A stretch of DNA of 49,294 bases from an uncultured Brachyspira sp. (lineage in GTDB: Bacteria > Spirochaetota > Brachyspiria > Brachyspirales > Brachyspiraceae), in contig NZ_CASEGO010000015.1 of the NCBI RefSeq assembly GCF_949287625.1, positions 1 through 49,294 on the forward strand, written 5' to 3'. The notes beneath the pieces are model-generated. The model saw only the letters and a list, made by a program, of their open reading frames with translations. It was not told the DNA's origin and did no database searches. Below are positions 24,561-33,945 of the stretch, piece by piece. Position 1 is the first letter of the stretch. Each line of letters begins with the position of its first letter. The translations under genes and the position numbers were made by a program.

Positions 24561-27101
24561 ATGAGTAATAATTATGACAGAGAAATAGAAAGCGTATTTT
24601 CCACAAACGCAATAAGCTACATGAGAAAAGCAATAGTAGATGCTTACGGTAATGAAGTATACTTTGGAATAAATTTTAATGCCTACGGAATACTCGATTA
24701 TATAGAAGTTATGGCTAGAGGAAACAAAGACTCTGTACCTGCTATAATATCATTATCATTAGAGTTTGATGCTGTAATTCATAATCACCCGTCTGGACAG
24801 CTTACTCCTTCAAGACCAGATTTGGCAATAGCAAGCGAACTTGGAAATAATGCAGGCGTAGGTTTTTATATAGTTAATAATGATGTTGATGAGTATTATG
24901 AAGTAGTAAAACCTATAAAAGCAGAAAATATCAAAACAATAGATGTACCAGACGCTTTATATATGTTCACAGAAAACGGAACATTGAGCAAATTATTAAA
25001 AAAGTACGAATACAGACAAGAACAAACAGAACTCGTTGAAGCTACCATTGAATCATTTAATAATAATAAACATTTAATATCAGAAGCAGGCACTGGAATA
25101 GGAAAATCTTTTGCATACCTAGTACCAGCCTTATTATGGCTTAAAGAAAATAAAACTAGAATAGTAATTTCTACAAACACTATAAATTTACAGGAACAGA
25201 TTATATCAAAGGATATACCTTCTATTATAGGAGGAATTGCTCCTAATGTTAAATACGCTTTGGTTAAGGGCAGAAACAATTATGTATGCATAAAAAAAGT
25301 TAAAGATGCTCTAAACGATACTGACAGACTTGACTTTGAAGAACAGGTAAGATTTTTTGAAGATATTAATAATTGGCTTAATATAACTAAAGACGGCTCT
25401 ATAACAGATTTGGGATATAAACCTCAGAGTGAATTATGGGAAATGGTTGCCTGCGATACCGATACATGTACTCATAGAAAATGCGAATACTTAGAAGACT
25501 GTTATTTTTATAAAATGCGTAAACAGTTAAATGCTGCTCAGTTATTAATAGTTAATCATCATATACTGTGTGCGGATTTATCTTTATATGCAGAAACAGC
25601 AGGACGATACAGCCTTCTTCCAAGATATACAAAAGTTTTAATTGATGAGGCACATAATTTTGAAAACTCTGCTTCAAGCTACTTCGGAGATGAAGGAAGT
25701 AAAAACGGAATATCAAAGGCACTTTTTTATATTTCAAGAATAAAGAAAAATAAAAGACTTGGCATTATAGAAAGTATTAATATTATGCTTAATGAAAAAA
25801 AATCATTAATTGAAAAGCATGAATATGATGAAATATTAGATTTAATAAATAAAGCTCATGATTTAACTTCAAGGGTAAGAAATGTTACTGAAGATAAAAC
25901 AAAAGAGTTTATGAATTACTGCCATAAAAATATTCAGACAAAAGAAGGATTGGGCTATAAATTCAGAATAAGCCCAGAACTTGTAAGTACTAATCATTGG
26001 AAAAATGACGGATTAAAGCCTCTCAGAGAGATGGTGCTTTCAATGACTTCTCTTGTAAATATTTGCGATAAATTATATAAAAAGTTTTTTGATATAGCTA
26101 TTGAAAAAGATTTTGATTATGAAGAAATAGCACAAATGGCAAATGCATATTTAGAGAGACTAAAAAGACAATTAGTATCTTTGAATGCTGTAATAGATTA
26201 TAAAAAAGACGAATATATAAGATGGATAGAAACAAGACTCACAAAAAAAGGAAGTCTTATACTAAACTGGCACTTAACTCCTGTAACAGTGGCAAAAAAT
26301 TTAAATGATTTTCTATATTCAAGATTTGATACAGTTGCAATGTACTCTGCTACTTTAACCGTATCAAAAAGTTTTAATTTTTTCTCAAACAGACTAGGCT
26401 TTGATTATATCGAAAAAAATAAAAAAATAGAAATATATTTGGAGTCTCCTTTTAATTACGAGGATAATGCAAGGCTCTATATAGCAGCTGATATGCCTGA
26501 TGTTGCCTCAGATACATTTAATGACTTTACATCAAAAGTACTATTAGATGTATGCGATATTACTGGAGGAAGAGCTTTTATATTATTTACATCTTTCTCA
26601 TCGCTTATGAGTGTATATGAAAATACAGCTAAAAAATTAAAGAGTAAAAATATAAATGCTTTGGCACAAACAGCATCAGTACATAGACATACTCTTCTCG
26701 ATATGTTTAAATCGTCTTCAAATAATGTGCTTTACGGAGTAGATTCTTTCTGGGAAGGAGTTGATGTAGCAGGCAAAAATTTGGAAGTAGTTATTATACC
26801 AAAACTCCCATTTGCCGTACCAACCGACCCTATAAGCGAAGGAAGATACAGATACATTGAAGAAAACGGCGGAAATGCATTTTTGGACTATGCTCTGCCA
26901 TTTGCTGTTATAAAGTTTAAACAGGGTTTCGGACGCCTTATAAGAAGCAAAGATGACAGAGGAGTTGTATTTGTTCTCGATAAAAGATTATATACCAAAA
27001 ATTACGGCATTCAATTCATTCAATCTCTTCCTAATGCTAAAGTGATAAAGGCTAGTATGAGAGAGATTTTTAATGATATGAATAATTTTTTTGACTATTA
27101 A
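24561..27101 (+). CDS. JAB/MPN (RadC-like) domain fused to a DinG-type Fe-S helicase
   Basis: An 846-residue fusion. The N-terminus (about 1-125) has a complete JAMM signature, H74-N-H76 ... S84-x2-D87, in HNHPSGQLTPSRPD, with Glu32 as the upstream acid, as in RadC-type JAB domains. The rest is a superfamily 2 DinG/XPD-like helicase: Walker A AGTGIGKS (176-183), the Fe-S region with C243 and C298/C303/C308/C314, DEAH (362-365), and the C-terminal GVDSFWEGVDVAGKNLEVVIIPKLPFA and QGFGRLIRS segments. DinG unwinds DNA with 5'-3' polarity and resolves R-loops and other structures. The JAB domain may be a peptidase or a structural module; its partner is unknown. No ribosome-binding site is seen. 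Confidence 0.92.
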   Translation: MSNNYDREIESVFSTNAISYMRKAIVDAYGNEVYFGINFNAYGILDYIEVMARGNKDSVPAIISLSLEFDAVIHNHPSGQLTPSRPDLAIASELGNNAGVGFYIVNNDVDEYYEVVKPIKAENIKTIDVPDALYMFTENGTLSKLLKKYEYRQEQTELVEATIESFNNNKHLISEAGTGIGKSFAYLVPALLWLKENKTRIVISTNTINLQEQIISKDIPSIIGGIAPNVKYALVKGRNNYVCIKKVKDALNDTDRLDFEEQVRFFEDINNWLNITKDGSITDLGYKPQSELWEMVACDTDTCTHRKCEYLEDCYFYKMRKQLNAAQLLIVNHHILCADLSLYAETAGRYSLLPRYTKVLIDEAHNFENSASSYFGDEGSKNGISKALFYISRIKKNKRLGIIESINIMLNEKKSLIEKHEYDEILDLINKAHDLTSRVRNVTEDKTKEFMNYCHKNIQTKEGLGYKFRISPELVSTNHWKNDGLKPLREMVLSMTSLVNICDKLYKKFFDIAIEKDFDYEEIAQMANAYLERLKRQLVSLNAVIDYKKDEYIRWIETRLTKKGSLILNWHLTPVTVAKNLNDFLYSRFDTVAMYSATLTVSKSFNFFSNRLGFDYIEKNKKIEIYLESPFNYEDNARLYIAADMPDVASDTFNDFTSKVLLDVCDITGGRAFILFTSFSSLMSVYENTAKKLKSKNINALAQTASVHRHTLLDMFKSSSNNVLYGVDSFWEGVDVAGKNLEVVIIPKLPFAVPTDPISEGRYRYIEENGGNAFLDYALPFAVIKFKQGFGRLIRSKDDRGVVFVLDKRLYTKNYGIQFIQSLPNAKVIKASMREIFNDMNNFFDY

Positions 27102-27142
27102 TACATACATACATAAACGACTACAATTTGTCAAATAAACTG

Positions 27143-27189
27143 CTAAAATTTTATATATAATCTTATCAAGTAATTTTGAAACAAGTATA
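27143..27189 (-). mobile_element. MITE-like element, decayed end only (copy D)
   Basis: 47 bases match the right end of the copy at 43328 (CTAAAATTTTATATATAATC, then TTTTGAAACAAGT and TA). The other terminal repeat is absent, so this is a truncated relic. It lies between the convergent helicase and propeller genes. An ATAC-type tetranucleotide run (three units) follows the helicase stop at about 27101. Confidence 0.7.
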
Positions 27190-27230
27190 CTATAATTAAT
27201 TATCTCATTAAAAATAAATTATCATAACAA

Positions 27231-27267
27231 TAAAAAATAGGAGCAAATAATTAAATTTACTCCTATT
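27231..27267 (-). terminator. Intrinsic terminator of the propeller-protein gene
   Basis: On the minus strand AATAGGAG pairs with CTCCTATT (27260-27267 with 27236-27243), with an inner AAAT/ATTT helix, followed by TTTTTTA. It lies 32 bases after the stop at 27299. Confidence 0.85.
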
Positions 27268-27298
27268 ACAATTAAACATCACTAATAATTAATTAAAA

Positions 27299-29350
27299 TC
27301 ATATAATAAATGAATAATATTTAGTGTTTCCTTCAGTATCCATAACCTCTATAGTAACAGAACCAGCCTCAGCATCATCTATATTAATAGTAAATGTTTC
27401 GTTCATAGAATCTAATAATCCGTCATTTGGAACTATATATCTCCATTCTCCTGTTATAGTAGAATATCTCACAGTTTTAATGAATGATAATTTATCTTCT
27501 ACTCTAAATGTAACTTTTCTATCTGCACCAGTTCCAGTAACATTAAAATCAAAAATTTCAGGAGAATCATTATCATATTTAACATTAAACACTTCTAAAG
27601 TTTTTGTTTTTATCTCGCCTACTGGATTATCATATTTATCGCTTGCTGTTATTCTAAAGTCATATATACCAGAAGGCATTAAATAGGAATTAAATTTATA
27701 ATATGATGTTTCCAAATTGGAAGCTAATTTTCTATAATTTTTTTCGCCTTTTAATCTGTATTCCAAATCATATGATAATTTATCACCGTTAGGGTCAGAG
27801 CCTTTCCAATATACCATAGATTCATTTTCTTCTAATTGAGGGCTTTTAGCTGTTTCAGAAGAATCATTCTGCTGACGGTATCTTGTAGTAAGTCCTCCGT
27901 TTAATACTTCAGGAGCCAAATTGTTTTCAACATATGTAAAATCCATAGAATTTAATACTGGAGTTATTTCAGTATCAGAAGTCTCCATTGTAACCTTAAA
28001 CTGCATAAATCTGCCTTCTGGAGCATTTACTTTACCATTGGCATCAATAGGGACAAAATCGCTCCAGCTTTTATCAACTCTAGCAGCATTTCCAGTTCTA
28101 ACTTCAACAGATATATTACCGCCTTGAGGAACTGTACTCATAGAATTAAAACTTCCTAATTTGCTTAAAAGTTTTAAATCCAATGTATCGCTTGTAAAAC
28201 TTCCATAATTAGGATAACCATGTTTTATTCTGTATATCTCACCTGTTTTTGATATAGCAAAATAAAGTCCGTCTTCAGAAACTGCAAATGTAGAAAGTAT
28301 TTTATTTTTTAATCCGCCTATATATGATAAAAGTCCGTCATCTCCGTTAATTTTATATATATCAGCAGTATCTCCAGTAACAAAATATATATTATTGTTT
28401 TTATCGCTGCTTAATGCCAAAACTAATGTCTGATTTAGGAAGAATAATCTTTGAACTGTTCCGTTAGTATCAGCTCTGTAAAGAGAGTTTCTAAACTCCT
28501 TATCAGCTTCATCAGGTCTTTTATCTCCGTCTATAATAGAAGGAAGTATTAAATAAGCAGGCTGTCTAGTAGCTGTACCAAAGTATAAATTACCTACATT
28601 ATCCATAGTAATAGCATAAACTTCATTTTCAGCGGTGTCATAAACTACACTGTATGAAGGATTTTCTAAGTTTGTAGATAAATCTATACATAATACCAAA
28701 CCTCTTCCAGCAGTACCGACATACATTTTATTATTTTTACTGTCAAAATACAATGACATAGCATGCTGTTCTTCAGTTTTTAATATCTCTTTAATTTCAC
28801 CTTCTGATGATATTTTTATTACTCTGGCATTATTTCCGCCTGCAGCAGCAAAAAGATTTCCATTATTATCAAACTTCATATCCCATATATAAGTATCATC
28901 TAAAGTTTTTCTCCAAAGTTCTTTACCGTTACTGTCATACTTTATTATTTTAGCATAAGGTCCGACAGCTGCATATACATTACCCTGACTGTCGCTTATA
29001 ACAGCAGTAAAAGCACTTTCTTTACTTTCTGAAGCAAAAGAAGTAAAATTTGTGGATGCTGCATCTCTTTTGTATAGTTCAGCACCGCTTCCGCTTATGG
29101 CAGCAAACATACCGCCGTCATTAGCAGGATAAATTTTCCAAATATCCTTTCCAGAAATAGCTCCGTTTTGCTCTATAACAGGGGCTAATGTTAAACTGCC
29201 CTGTTCTGTAAGCATAACTCCGTCATATATACCATTGTCATAAAAGCCTCTTTTTGTACTAGACAATGTCCTAGTAACAACTGCAAAAACATTAGCAGAA
29301 GTTAATATTAGTATAAACTGCAGTATAAAAATAATCTTAGCGATTTTCAT
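27299..29350 (-). CDS. Exported beta-propeller protein with C-terminal Fn3-like region
   Basis: A 683-residue secreted protein. The start is the ATG at 29350: AAGGGG lies nine bases upstream, while the longer frame begins at a TTG. A signal peptide (about 1-23) ends near NVFA. Residues about 60-390 contain repeated strands of the type D-x-x-GNLYFG-x-x and VYAITMDNVGNLY, typical of NHL/PQQ-type propellers. The C-terminal third is beta-rich with an Fn3-like segment (SYDLEYRLKGEKNY...YDFRITASDKYDNP). It overlaps the end of the S55 peptidase gene by 14 bases, so the two are coupled. A periplasmic or surface scaffold or substrate of that peptidase is possible. Confidence 0.75.
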   Translation of the reverse strand: MKIAKIIFILQFILILTSANVFAVVTRTLSSTKRGFYDNGIYDGVMLTEQGSLTLAPVIEQNGAISGKDIWKIYPANDGGMFAAISGSGAELYKRDAASTNFTSFASESKESAFTAVISDSQGNVYAAVGPYAKIIKYDSNGKELWRKTLDDTYIWDMKFDNNGNLFAAAGGNNARVIKISSEGEIKEILKTEEQHAMSLYFDSKNNKMYVGTAGRGLVLCIDLSTNLENPSYSVVYDTAENEVYAITMDNVGNLYFGTATRQPAYLILPSIIDGDKRPDEADKEFRNSLYRADTNGTVQRLFFLNQTLVLALSSDKNNNIYFVTGDTADIYKINGDDGLLSYIGGLKNKILSTFAVSEDGLYFAISKTGEIYRIKHGYPNYGSFTSDTLDLKLLSKLGSFNSMSTVPQGGNISVEVRTGNAARVDKSWSDFVPIDANGKVNAPEGRFMQFKVTMETSDTEITPVLNSMDFTYVENNLAPEVLNGGLTTRYRQQNDSSETAKSPQLEENESMVYWKGSDPNGDKLSYDLEYRLKGEKNYRKLASNLETSYYKFNSYLMPSGIYDFRITASDKYDNPVGEIKTKTLEVFNVKYDNDSPEIFDFNVTGTGADRKVTFRVEDKLSFIKTVRYSTITGEWRYIVPNDGLLDSMNETFTINIDDAEAGSVTIEVMDTEGNTKYYSFII

Positions 29351-31094
29351 ATTTTCTAGCCCCTTCAATTATTATATCTAATTTAATTAATCCAAGTGTA
29401 GAACATGGCATTTCATATTTTCCGTCAACAGCAGTAATAACAGCCGCCTTATCAGAAGTGGCATTTTTTGCCATTATACCATATTTGGAAGGCGGAAGTG
29501 TAGGATATAAGTCTTTTCCTATCTGTACGCCTCTTGATGATGAATAAAGCCATACTCTAAGAGAACTGTCATCATAACTCTTTCCATAAATACGCATAAC
29601 ATCATCTAAACTTCTTATCTCATATTTATTAGGCATAAACAGCTGTTCTGCATAATTATAAATATATTCATTAGCAGCATAAATACTGTAAACATCTGTC
29701 TTCAAATTAACAGGAAGTTTTACTGGTATATCTATGTACTGTTTCTCTTTACCATAAGGTGTAAGTCCTACTCTTAAATGTATAGTTTCTCCTGCTACAG
29801 CTCTAGGCTCTACCAAAGTTATATCATTCAAGAAAGCATATTCAAGATTATTTCTTTTGATCGATAATTTAACAGATTTTATTCCTACTCTATTAAAATT
29901 ATTGTATATAAAGAAATCTATAGGAGATATCAGCTGTTCTATAGCAGATTTAAAGGCATCTGTTGAAGAATAAGCTAATATTCTGTCATTTACTTTATAA
30001 GGTTCTTTAAAATAATCAGTTTCTATTTCATAGCTTATGCTGAATACTCCCTCTTCCTCTCCGCCTGCAGTAGAACTTATAGCACTGTATATAGCCATAG
30101 AAAGTATATCAGAAAAATAAGTAGGATCATTTAATACTCTAAAATTATAATCTCTTGTAAGGAAAGTTTGATCTTCTATTTCTAATTTTACAGGCACCAT
30201 AGTGTTTTCTGGAACTTCACCATAAACTCCAGACACTCCGAATACTCCGTCATAAACAGTATATCCCAAATAATTAGAATAAGCAGCACCGAGTTTAAAA
30301 GAAGAATCTACTGAAGCTACTATATGATTAATATAAGCCCTAGAAACAGGAGCTCTTAATCTTCCTTTAGACCACATTGAATGCCCAAAAAGCAAAAACT
30401 TTTCATTGTCAGTATGCGAAACTGTTCCGATACCAGCCATAGAAACATCTCCGTCAGCCAACACTATAGCAACGGAATCACCAAATAAAAATTTAGTCGC
30501 CTGATTTGTGTCGGAAATAGATCCGCCAGTCTGCATAGGATAAAATCCGCTTTTTTTGAATGAAGAAGAATATTCATCAAATGCCTTACTGCTTATACCA
30601 GAAAATATTAATGGTGTTTGAAGAGAATTATTATCAGCAAAACCTAAAGCAGGCGATTTAGCATTAGTATCTTCGTATAATTTGTACATTTCTTCTATAG
30701 GAGTTACTCCTGCTATAGGGTCTTTAGCATAATTCCAGCCGAAAGCCAAAGCACCTGCTATTTTTCCGTCAAAATATATAGGCGAACCGCTCATACCTGC
30801 TACTGTACCTGAATGATCCAAATTAAGACCTTCGCACTGTATAAGTATAGCATCGCTGTTATGCCATCTCTTTTTTAATATAGATAATACCTTTACCTTG
30901 AAAGGCTCTACATTTGTACCATGTATAACTGTATAGCCTACGCCTTCCATTCCTTCATAAATCTCGCTTATTGGAATAACCTCTGGATTTTCTGGAGGGG
31001 TTTTAGGCAAATCTTCTGTCTGTGTAAATAAATTGAATGCAAAAACAAATATTAATGCAAAAATAAAAAATATTCTTTTTTCCATAGCTTCCAT
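29337..31094 (-). CDS. SpoIVB-type S55 family serine peptidase, exported
   Basis: A 585-residue protein with an N-terminal signal anchor (about 5-24). The S55 domain occupies roughly 38-240: a GMEGVGYTVIHGT opening and the catalytic-serine segment GTVAGMSGSPIYFDGKIAGAL. In Bacillus SpoIVB cleaves SpoIVFA to activate sigma-K processing; here there is no sporulation context, so it must act on another envelope substrate. The PDZ domain of SpoIVB is not obvious; the C-terminal half is beta-rich. The start could be the ATG at 31094 or the one at 31085, which has GGAAG close upstream. It leads the two-gene unit with the propeller protein. Confidence 0.82.
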   Translation of the reverse strand: MEAMEKRIFFIFALIFVFAFNLFTQTEDLPKTPPENPEVIPISEIYEGMEGVGYTVIHGTNVEPFKVKVLSILKKRWHNSDAILIQCEGLNLDHSGTVAGMSGSPIYFDGKIAGALAFGWNYAKDPIAGVTPIEEMYKLYEDTNAKSPALGFADNNSLQTPLIFSGISSKAFDEYSSSFKKSGFYPMQTGGSISDTNQATKFLFGDSVAIVLADGDVSMAGIGTVSHTDNEKFLLFGHSMWSKGRLRAPVSRAYINHIVASVDSSFKLGAAYSNYLGYTVYDGVFGVSGVYGEVPENTMVPVKLEIEDQTFLTRDYNFRVLNDPTYFSDILSMAIYSAISSTAGGEEEGVFSISYEIETDYFKEPYKVNDRILAYSSTDAFKSAIEQLISPIDFFIYNNFNRVGIKSVKLSIKRNNLEYAFLNDITLVEPRAVAGETIHLRVGLTPYGKEKQYIDIPVKLPVNLKTDVYSIYAANEYIYNYAEQLFMPNKYEIRSLDDVMRIYGKSYDDSSLRVWLYSSSRGVQIGKDLYPTLPPSKYGIMAKNATSDKAAVITAVDGKYEMPCSTLGLIKLDIIIEGARKYENR

Positions 31095-31220
31095 ATTATA
31101 AATTTATAGATTTTTTCAGATAATTATAACTATAAATAAACTATATTTCAATATAAATAGTAAAAATTATAATATACTATTTTTCATTATCTACAAGTAA
31201 ATTAATAAAAAAAATTTACC

Positions 31221-31254
31221 TTGACAAATAATATATATATATTAATATTATAAT
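31221..31254 (+). promoter_or_regulatory. Promoter of the bifunctional-nuclease gene
   Basis: A consensus TTGACA (31221-31226) precedes an AT alternation; -10 candidates are TAATAT (31243-31248, spacer 16) and TATAAT (31249-31254, spacer 22). The exact -10 is ambiguous. Confidence 0.5.
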
Positions 31255-31288
31255 AATAGGTAGTATATAAAATAAAGAGGTTTTAAAA

Positions 31289-31942
31289 GTGGTTGAAGCA
31301 AAAATACTTAATTTAGCAATAACTGACAAAGGTTTTGTTGTAATATTAAAGCCGGAAAAGTCTGATAAAGTTGTTCCTATATCAATAGCATATTTAGAAG
31401 CTCAGTCTATAATGGCAAGCCTTATAGGATACAAAATTGAAAGACCTCTCACTCATGACATTGTAAGCAGTATATTTCAAAACTGCGGTATACGTTTAAT
31501 TAATGTCATAATTGACAATGTACATATAGATACATTCTTTTCTAAACTGGTTATAGAACATAACGGAAAAAATATATTTATAGATTCCAGACCTTCTGAT
31601 GCAATAGCACTCTCTCTAAAATCTAAAGCTCCAATATTTATAGAAGAGCATGTTGTAGATAAAGCTGGTATTGTACTTGAAGATAATGACAGCCTTATGA
31701 AAGTGAAAGACAGCATACCTTTCACATATCAAAGATTTGACAGAGAAGATCTTAAAGAAACAGGCAGCGAAAATATATTTACAAAAAAAGAACCTGAAGA
31801 ATATAATAATATTAATACAAATACTAAAGACAGCAAAAAAAATAAAGAAGAACTGCAGAGATTATTGGATCAGGCAGTAAAAGAAGAAAGATATGAAGAT
31901 GCTGCAAAATACAGAGATGAGCTTGATAATTTAAGTGAATAA
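31289..31942 (+). CDS. Bifunctional nuclease (BFN/DUF151) family protein with UVR domain
   Basis: A 217-residue protein starting at GTG, with AGAGG about nine bases upstream. Residues 1-135 form the DUF151 domain (PISIAYLEAQSIMASLIG, RPLTHDIVSSIF, DSRPSDAIALSLKSKAPIFIEE). The C-terminal helices (about 184-215, ELQRLLDQAVKEERYEDAAKYRDEL) form a UVR domain like those through which UvrB and UvrC interact. A Lys/Asn/Asp linker joins the two. Plant relatives have RNase/DNase activity; bacterial function is poorly defined. The same DUF151-UVR architecture is common in spirochaetes and other phyla. Confidence 0.88.
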   Translation: MVEAKILNLAITDKGFVVILKPEKSDKVVPISIAYLEAQSIMASLIGYKIERPLTHDIVSSIFQNCGIRLINVIIDNVHIDTFFSKLVIEHNGKNIFIDSRPSDAIALSLKSKAPIFIEEHVVDKAGIVLEDNDSLMKVKDSIPFTYQRFDREDLKETGSENIFTKKEPEEYNNINTNTKDSKKNKEELQRLLDQAVKEERYEDAAKYRDELDNLSE

Positions 31943-31987
31943 TAAAATAATAACTTTTATATTCCTAGAGATTACATAGAGGTTATA

Positions 31988-33160
31988 ATGAAACACTGTA
32001 TAAAAACTATTTTACTTTTTTTTATTCTTACATATTCTATCATATATGCAAAACCGTCTGATAAAATAAGGTTTGATTCTAATGAACTTACAGAATTGGA
32101 ATACGATTTTTTTACTAAAATTGATAATGGAGAAACTAATGATTTAGAACTTCATTATGATGGATTTATAATAGCTTCTGGTATAACTGATGAAGAAGAG
32201 TTTAAATTTTACAGAGGAAAATTAGATGAAATAAGAAATCTTGCTAAAAAAGATCTTTCTCATTATACTGAAGAAGGAGCCTATGCATTTGGTAAAAGAT
32301 TATTAAATTGGCTTTATTCAAGCGGCGTATTAAAAAAATATTTTGAAACCTCTACTCTATTTCAGGATTTAATATATAAAGGTGAATATAACTGTTTAAG
32401 TTCAAGTATACTCTATTCTTTATTATACAGAGAATTTGGTTTTAAGGTTACAGGTGTATTAACATCAAGTCATGCTTTCTGTACAGTATACACTGAGCAA
32501 GGAAAAATAGACATAGAAACAACTATATCAAGAGGATTTAACCCAGGTCAGAAAGAAATTAGAAATACAGGAAATTCTACAATAGTTACTTTTGTTCCTC
32601 AAGGCAATTATAGAGACAGAAACGAAGTAGATGTATTCACATTAATAGCAACACTTTATCCCAACTCTATATCATTAAAAAAAATAGAGAAAGATTTGGA
32701 AAAACAGCTTGTTATGGCAAAAAAAGCATATTATTTATCGCCTAACACTGAAATATACAATAAAAATTTAATTAATGCCTATAATAGATTGGCATTAGAT
32801 TATCTTAAAAAAAATGATTATGAAGTTGCATATAAAACTTTGGAAGAAGCATATGTATTTGATCCTTCAAGTTCTATGACTAAAAATAATAGAATACATT
32901 ATTATAATACAATAGGTACTTCTTATTTAAGCCAAAAAGACTACCCTAATGCTATACAAATATACAAAATTGGAATATCTGACTTAGGCGATGATGCAAG
33001 CGTATTAAAAAGAAATTTAAAAGTATCATACTATAATTATGCTGTTACAGAGTATAATGAAAGAAGATATAATAATGCTAATACAATATCTGAAGAGGCT
33101 TTAAAATTATTTCCAAATGACAGGGATTTTATTAAATTATTGTCTTCAATACCAAAATAA
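31988..33160 (+). CDS. Exported transglutaminase-like protein with TPR repeats
   Basis: A 390-residue protein with a signal peptide (about 1-21). Residues about 95-215 resemble a transglutaminase/SirB1-type papain-like fold with a potential triad: Cys136 (YNCLSSS), His162 (SSHAFC) and Asp175 (KIDIETT). The C-terminal half carries at least three TPR units (YLKKNDYEVAYKTLEEAYVFDP; SQKDYPNAIQIYKIGISD; YNERRYNNANTISEEALKLFP). It may be a periplasmic peptidase/acyltransferase or an inactive binding protein. The next gene starts 27 bases after it. Confidence 0.75.
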   Translation: MKHCIKTILLFFILTYSIIYAKPSDKIRFDSNELTELEYDFFTKIDNGETNDLELHYDGFIIASGITDEEEFKFYRGKLDEIRNLAKKDLSHYTEEGAYAFGKRLLNWLYSSGVLKKYFETSTLFQDLIYKGEYNCLSSSILYSLLYREFGFKVTGVLTSSHAFCTVYTEQGKIDIETTISRGFNPGQKEIRNTGNSTIVTFVPQGNYRDRNEVDVFTLIATLYPNSISLKKIEKDLEKQLVMAKKAYYLSPNTEIYNKNLINAYNRLALDYLKKNDYEVAYKTLEEAYVFDPSSSMTKNNRIHYYNTIGTSYLSQKDYPNAIQIYKIGISDLGDDASVLKRNLKVSYYNYAVTEYNERRYNNANTISEEALKLFPNDRDFIKLLSSIPK

Positions 33161-33187
33161 TAAAAAAATAATGCCGATTAATAGTAT

Positions 33188-33742
33188 ATGAAAATTTATT
33201 TTACATTATTAATAATAACGGCATATTTTAGTTTTTTATACCCTCAAAACTCATTTGATTATAATTTGAATGTAAAATTTAGAGTAATAGAAAAATTTGA
33301 TAAATTACTCTCTTCTGATAATAAAGAATATGTTTTTTATATAGACGCTAATTATATTTTTACTGAAGAAGGAAAAGCTATATACAGCAATAATATATAT
33401 AATATTCAAACAACTTTAAACGATTTAGAAGAAAAACTTGATAAAGCCCAAACTCAAGAAGAAAAAATGCAGTTAAATCAGAATATCAGAATATATAAAG
33501 GACTTTTAGCTTATAATACTCCTCCAAAAAAATTTATAACTCTATTGATAAATAGACAATTATATGACTACATTGCTAAATATCCGTCAAGCTATATAGA
33601 TAATATGATGCAGAATAATTTGCAGCAGTTTTATGATGATATAAGAAATAATATTATATTAAATGAAAAGTACACAGGACGCTTTACTTCACTTCTATTT
33701 ATCACCAAAGAAAAATTTAAATATTATACTGGAAGAACATAA
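33188..33742 (+). CDS. Exported protein of unknown function
   Basis: A 184-residue protein. A signal peptide (about 1-19, ending near SFLYPQ) precedes a helical, Lys/Glu/Gln-rich region (about 75-105, with a coiled-coil look: LNDLEEKLDKAQTQEEK). I recognise no family. There is no ribosome-binding site at the ATG; it lies 27 bases after the TPR protein gene and is probably coupled with it. It is followed directly by MITE copy B. Confidence 0.6.
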   Translation: MKIYFTLLIITAYFSFLYPQNSFDYNLNVKFRVIEKFDKLLSSDNKEYVFYIDANYIFTEEGKAIYSNNIYNIQTTLNDLEEKLDKAQTQEEKMQLNQNIRIYKGLLAYNTPPKKFITLLINRQLYDYIAKYPSSYIDNMMQNNLQQFYDDIRNNIILNEKYTGRFTSLLFITKEKFKYYTGRT

Positions 33743-33753
33743 ATTATAATTAT

Positions 33754-33945
33754 TAGACTTGTTTCAAAAGTACTTGACAAGATTATGTATAAAATTTTAT
33801 AATTTATCAATTATAAAAATAATGTTTTATATGTTATATAAATTATCGTTTTAGTGGGGTTTGGGGCAAAGCCCCAACTATAATTAAAAAAATATTAAAT
33901 TAAAAAACTATAAATATTAAGAAATTGAGTTTTGAAACAAGTCTA
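33754..33945 (+). mobile_element. MITE-like element, copy B (192 bp, internally deleted)
   Basis: Perfect TA-GACTTGTTTCAAAA and TTTTGAAACAAGTC-TA ends. The internal GGGGTTTGGGGCAAAGCCCC hairpin is kept, but the AAAAGAA hairpin segment present in copies A and C is missing, so this copy is shorter. Its right TA abuts the stop codon of the PfkB-family gene on the minus strand. It lies between convergent genes. Confidence 0.88.

Noticed and set aside
27102..27115. ATAC tetranucleotide run as a phase-variation tract
   Set aside because: Only three units, located after the helicase stop codon and outside any reading frame or promoter.
29351..29368. Longer propeller reading frame starting at TTG
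   Set aside because: The AAGGGG ribosome-binding site lies within this stretch and points to the ATG at 29350.
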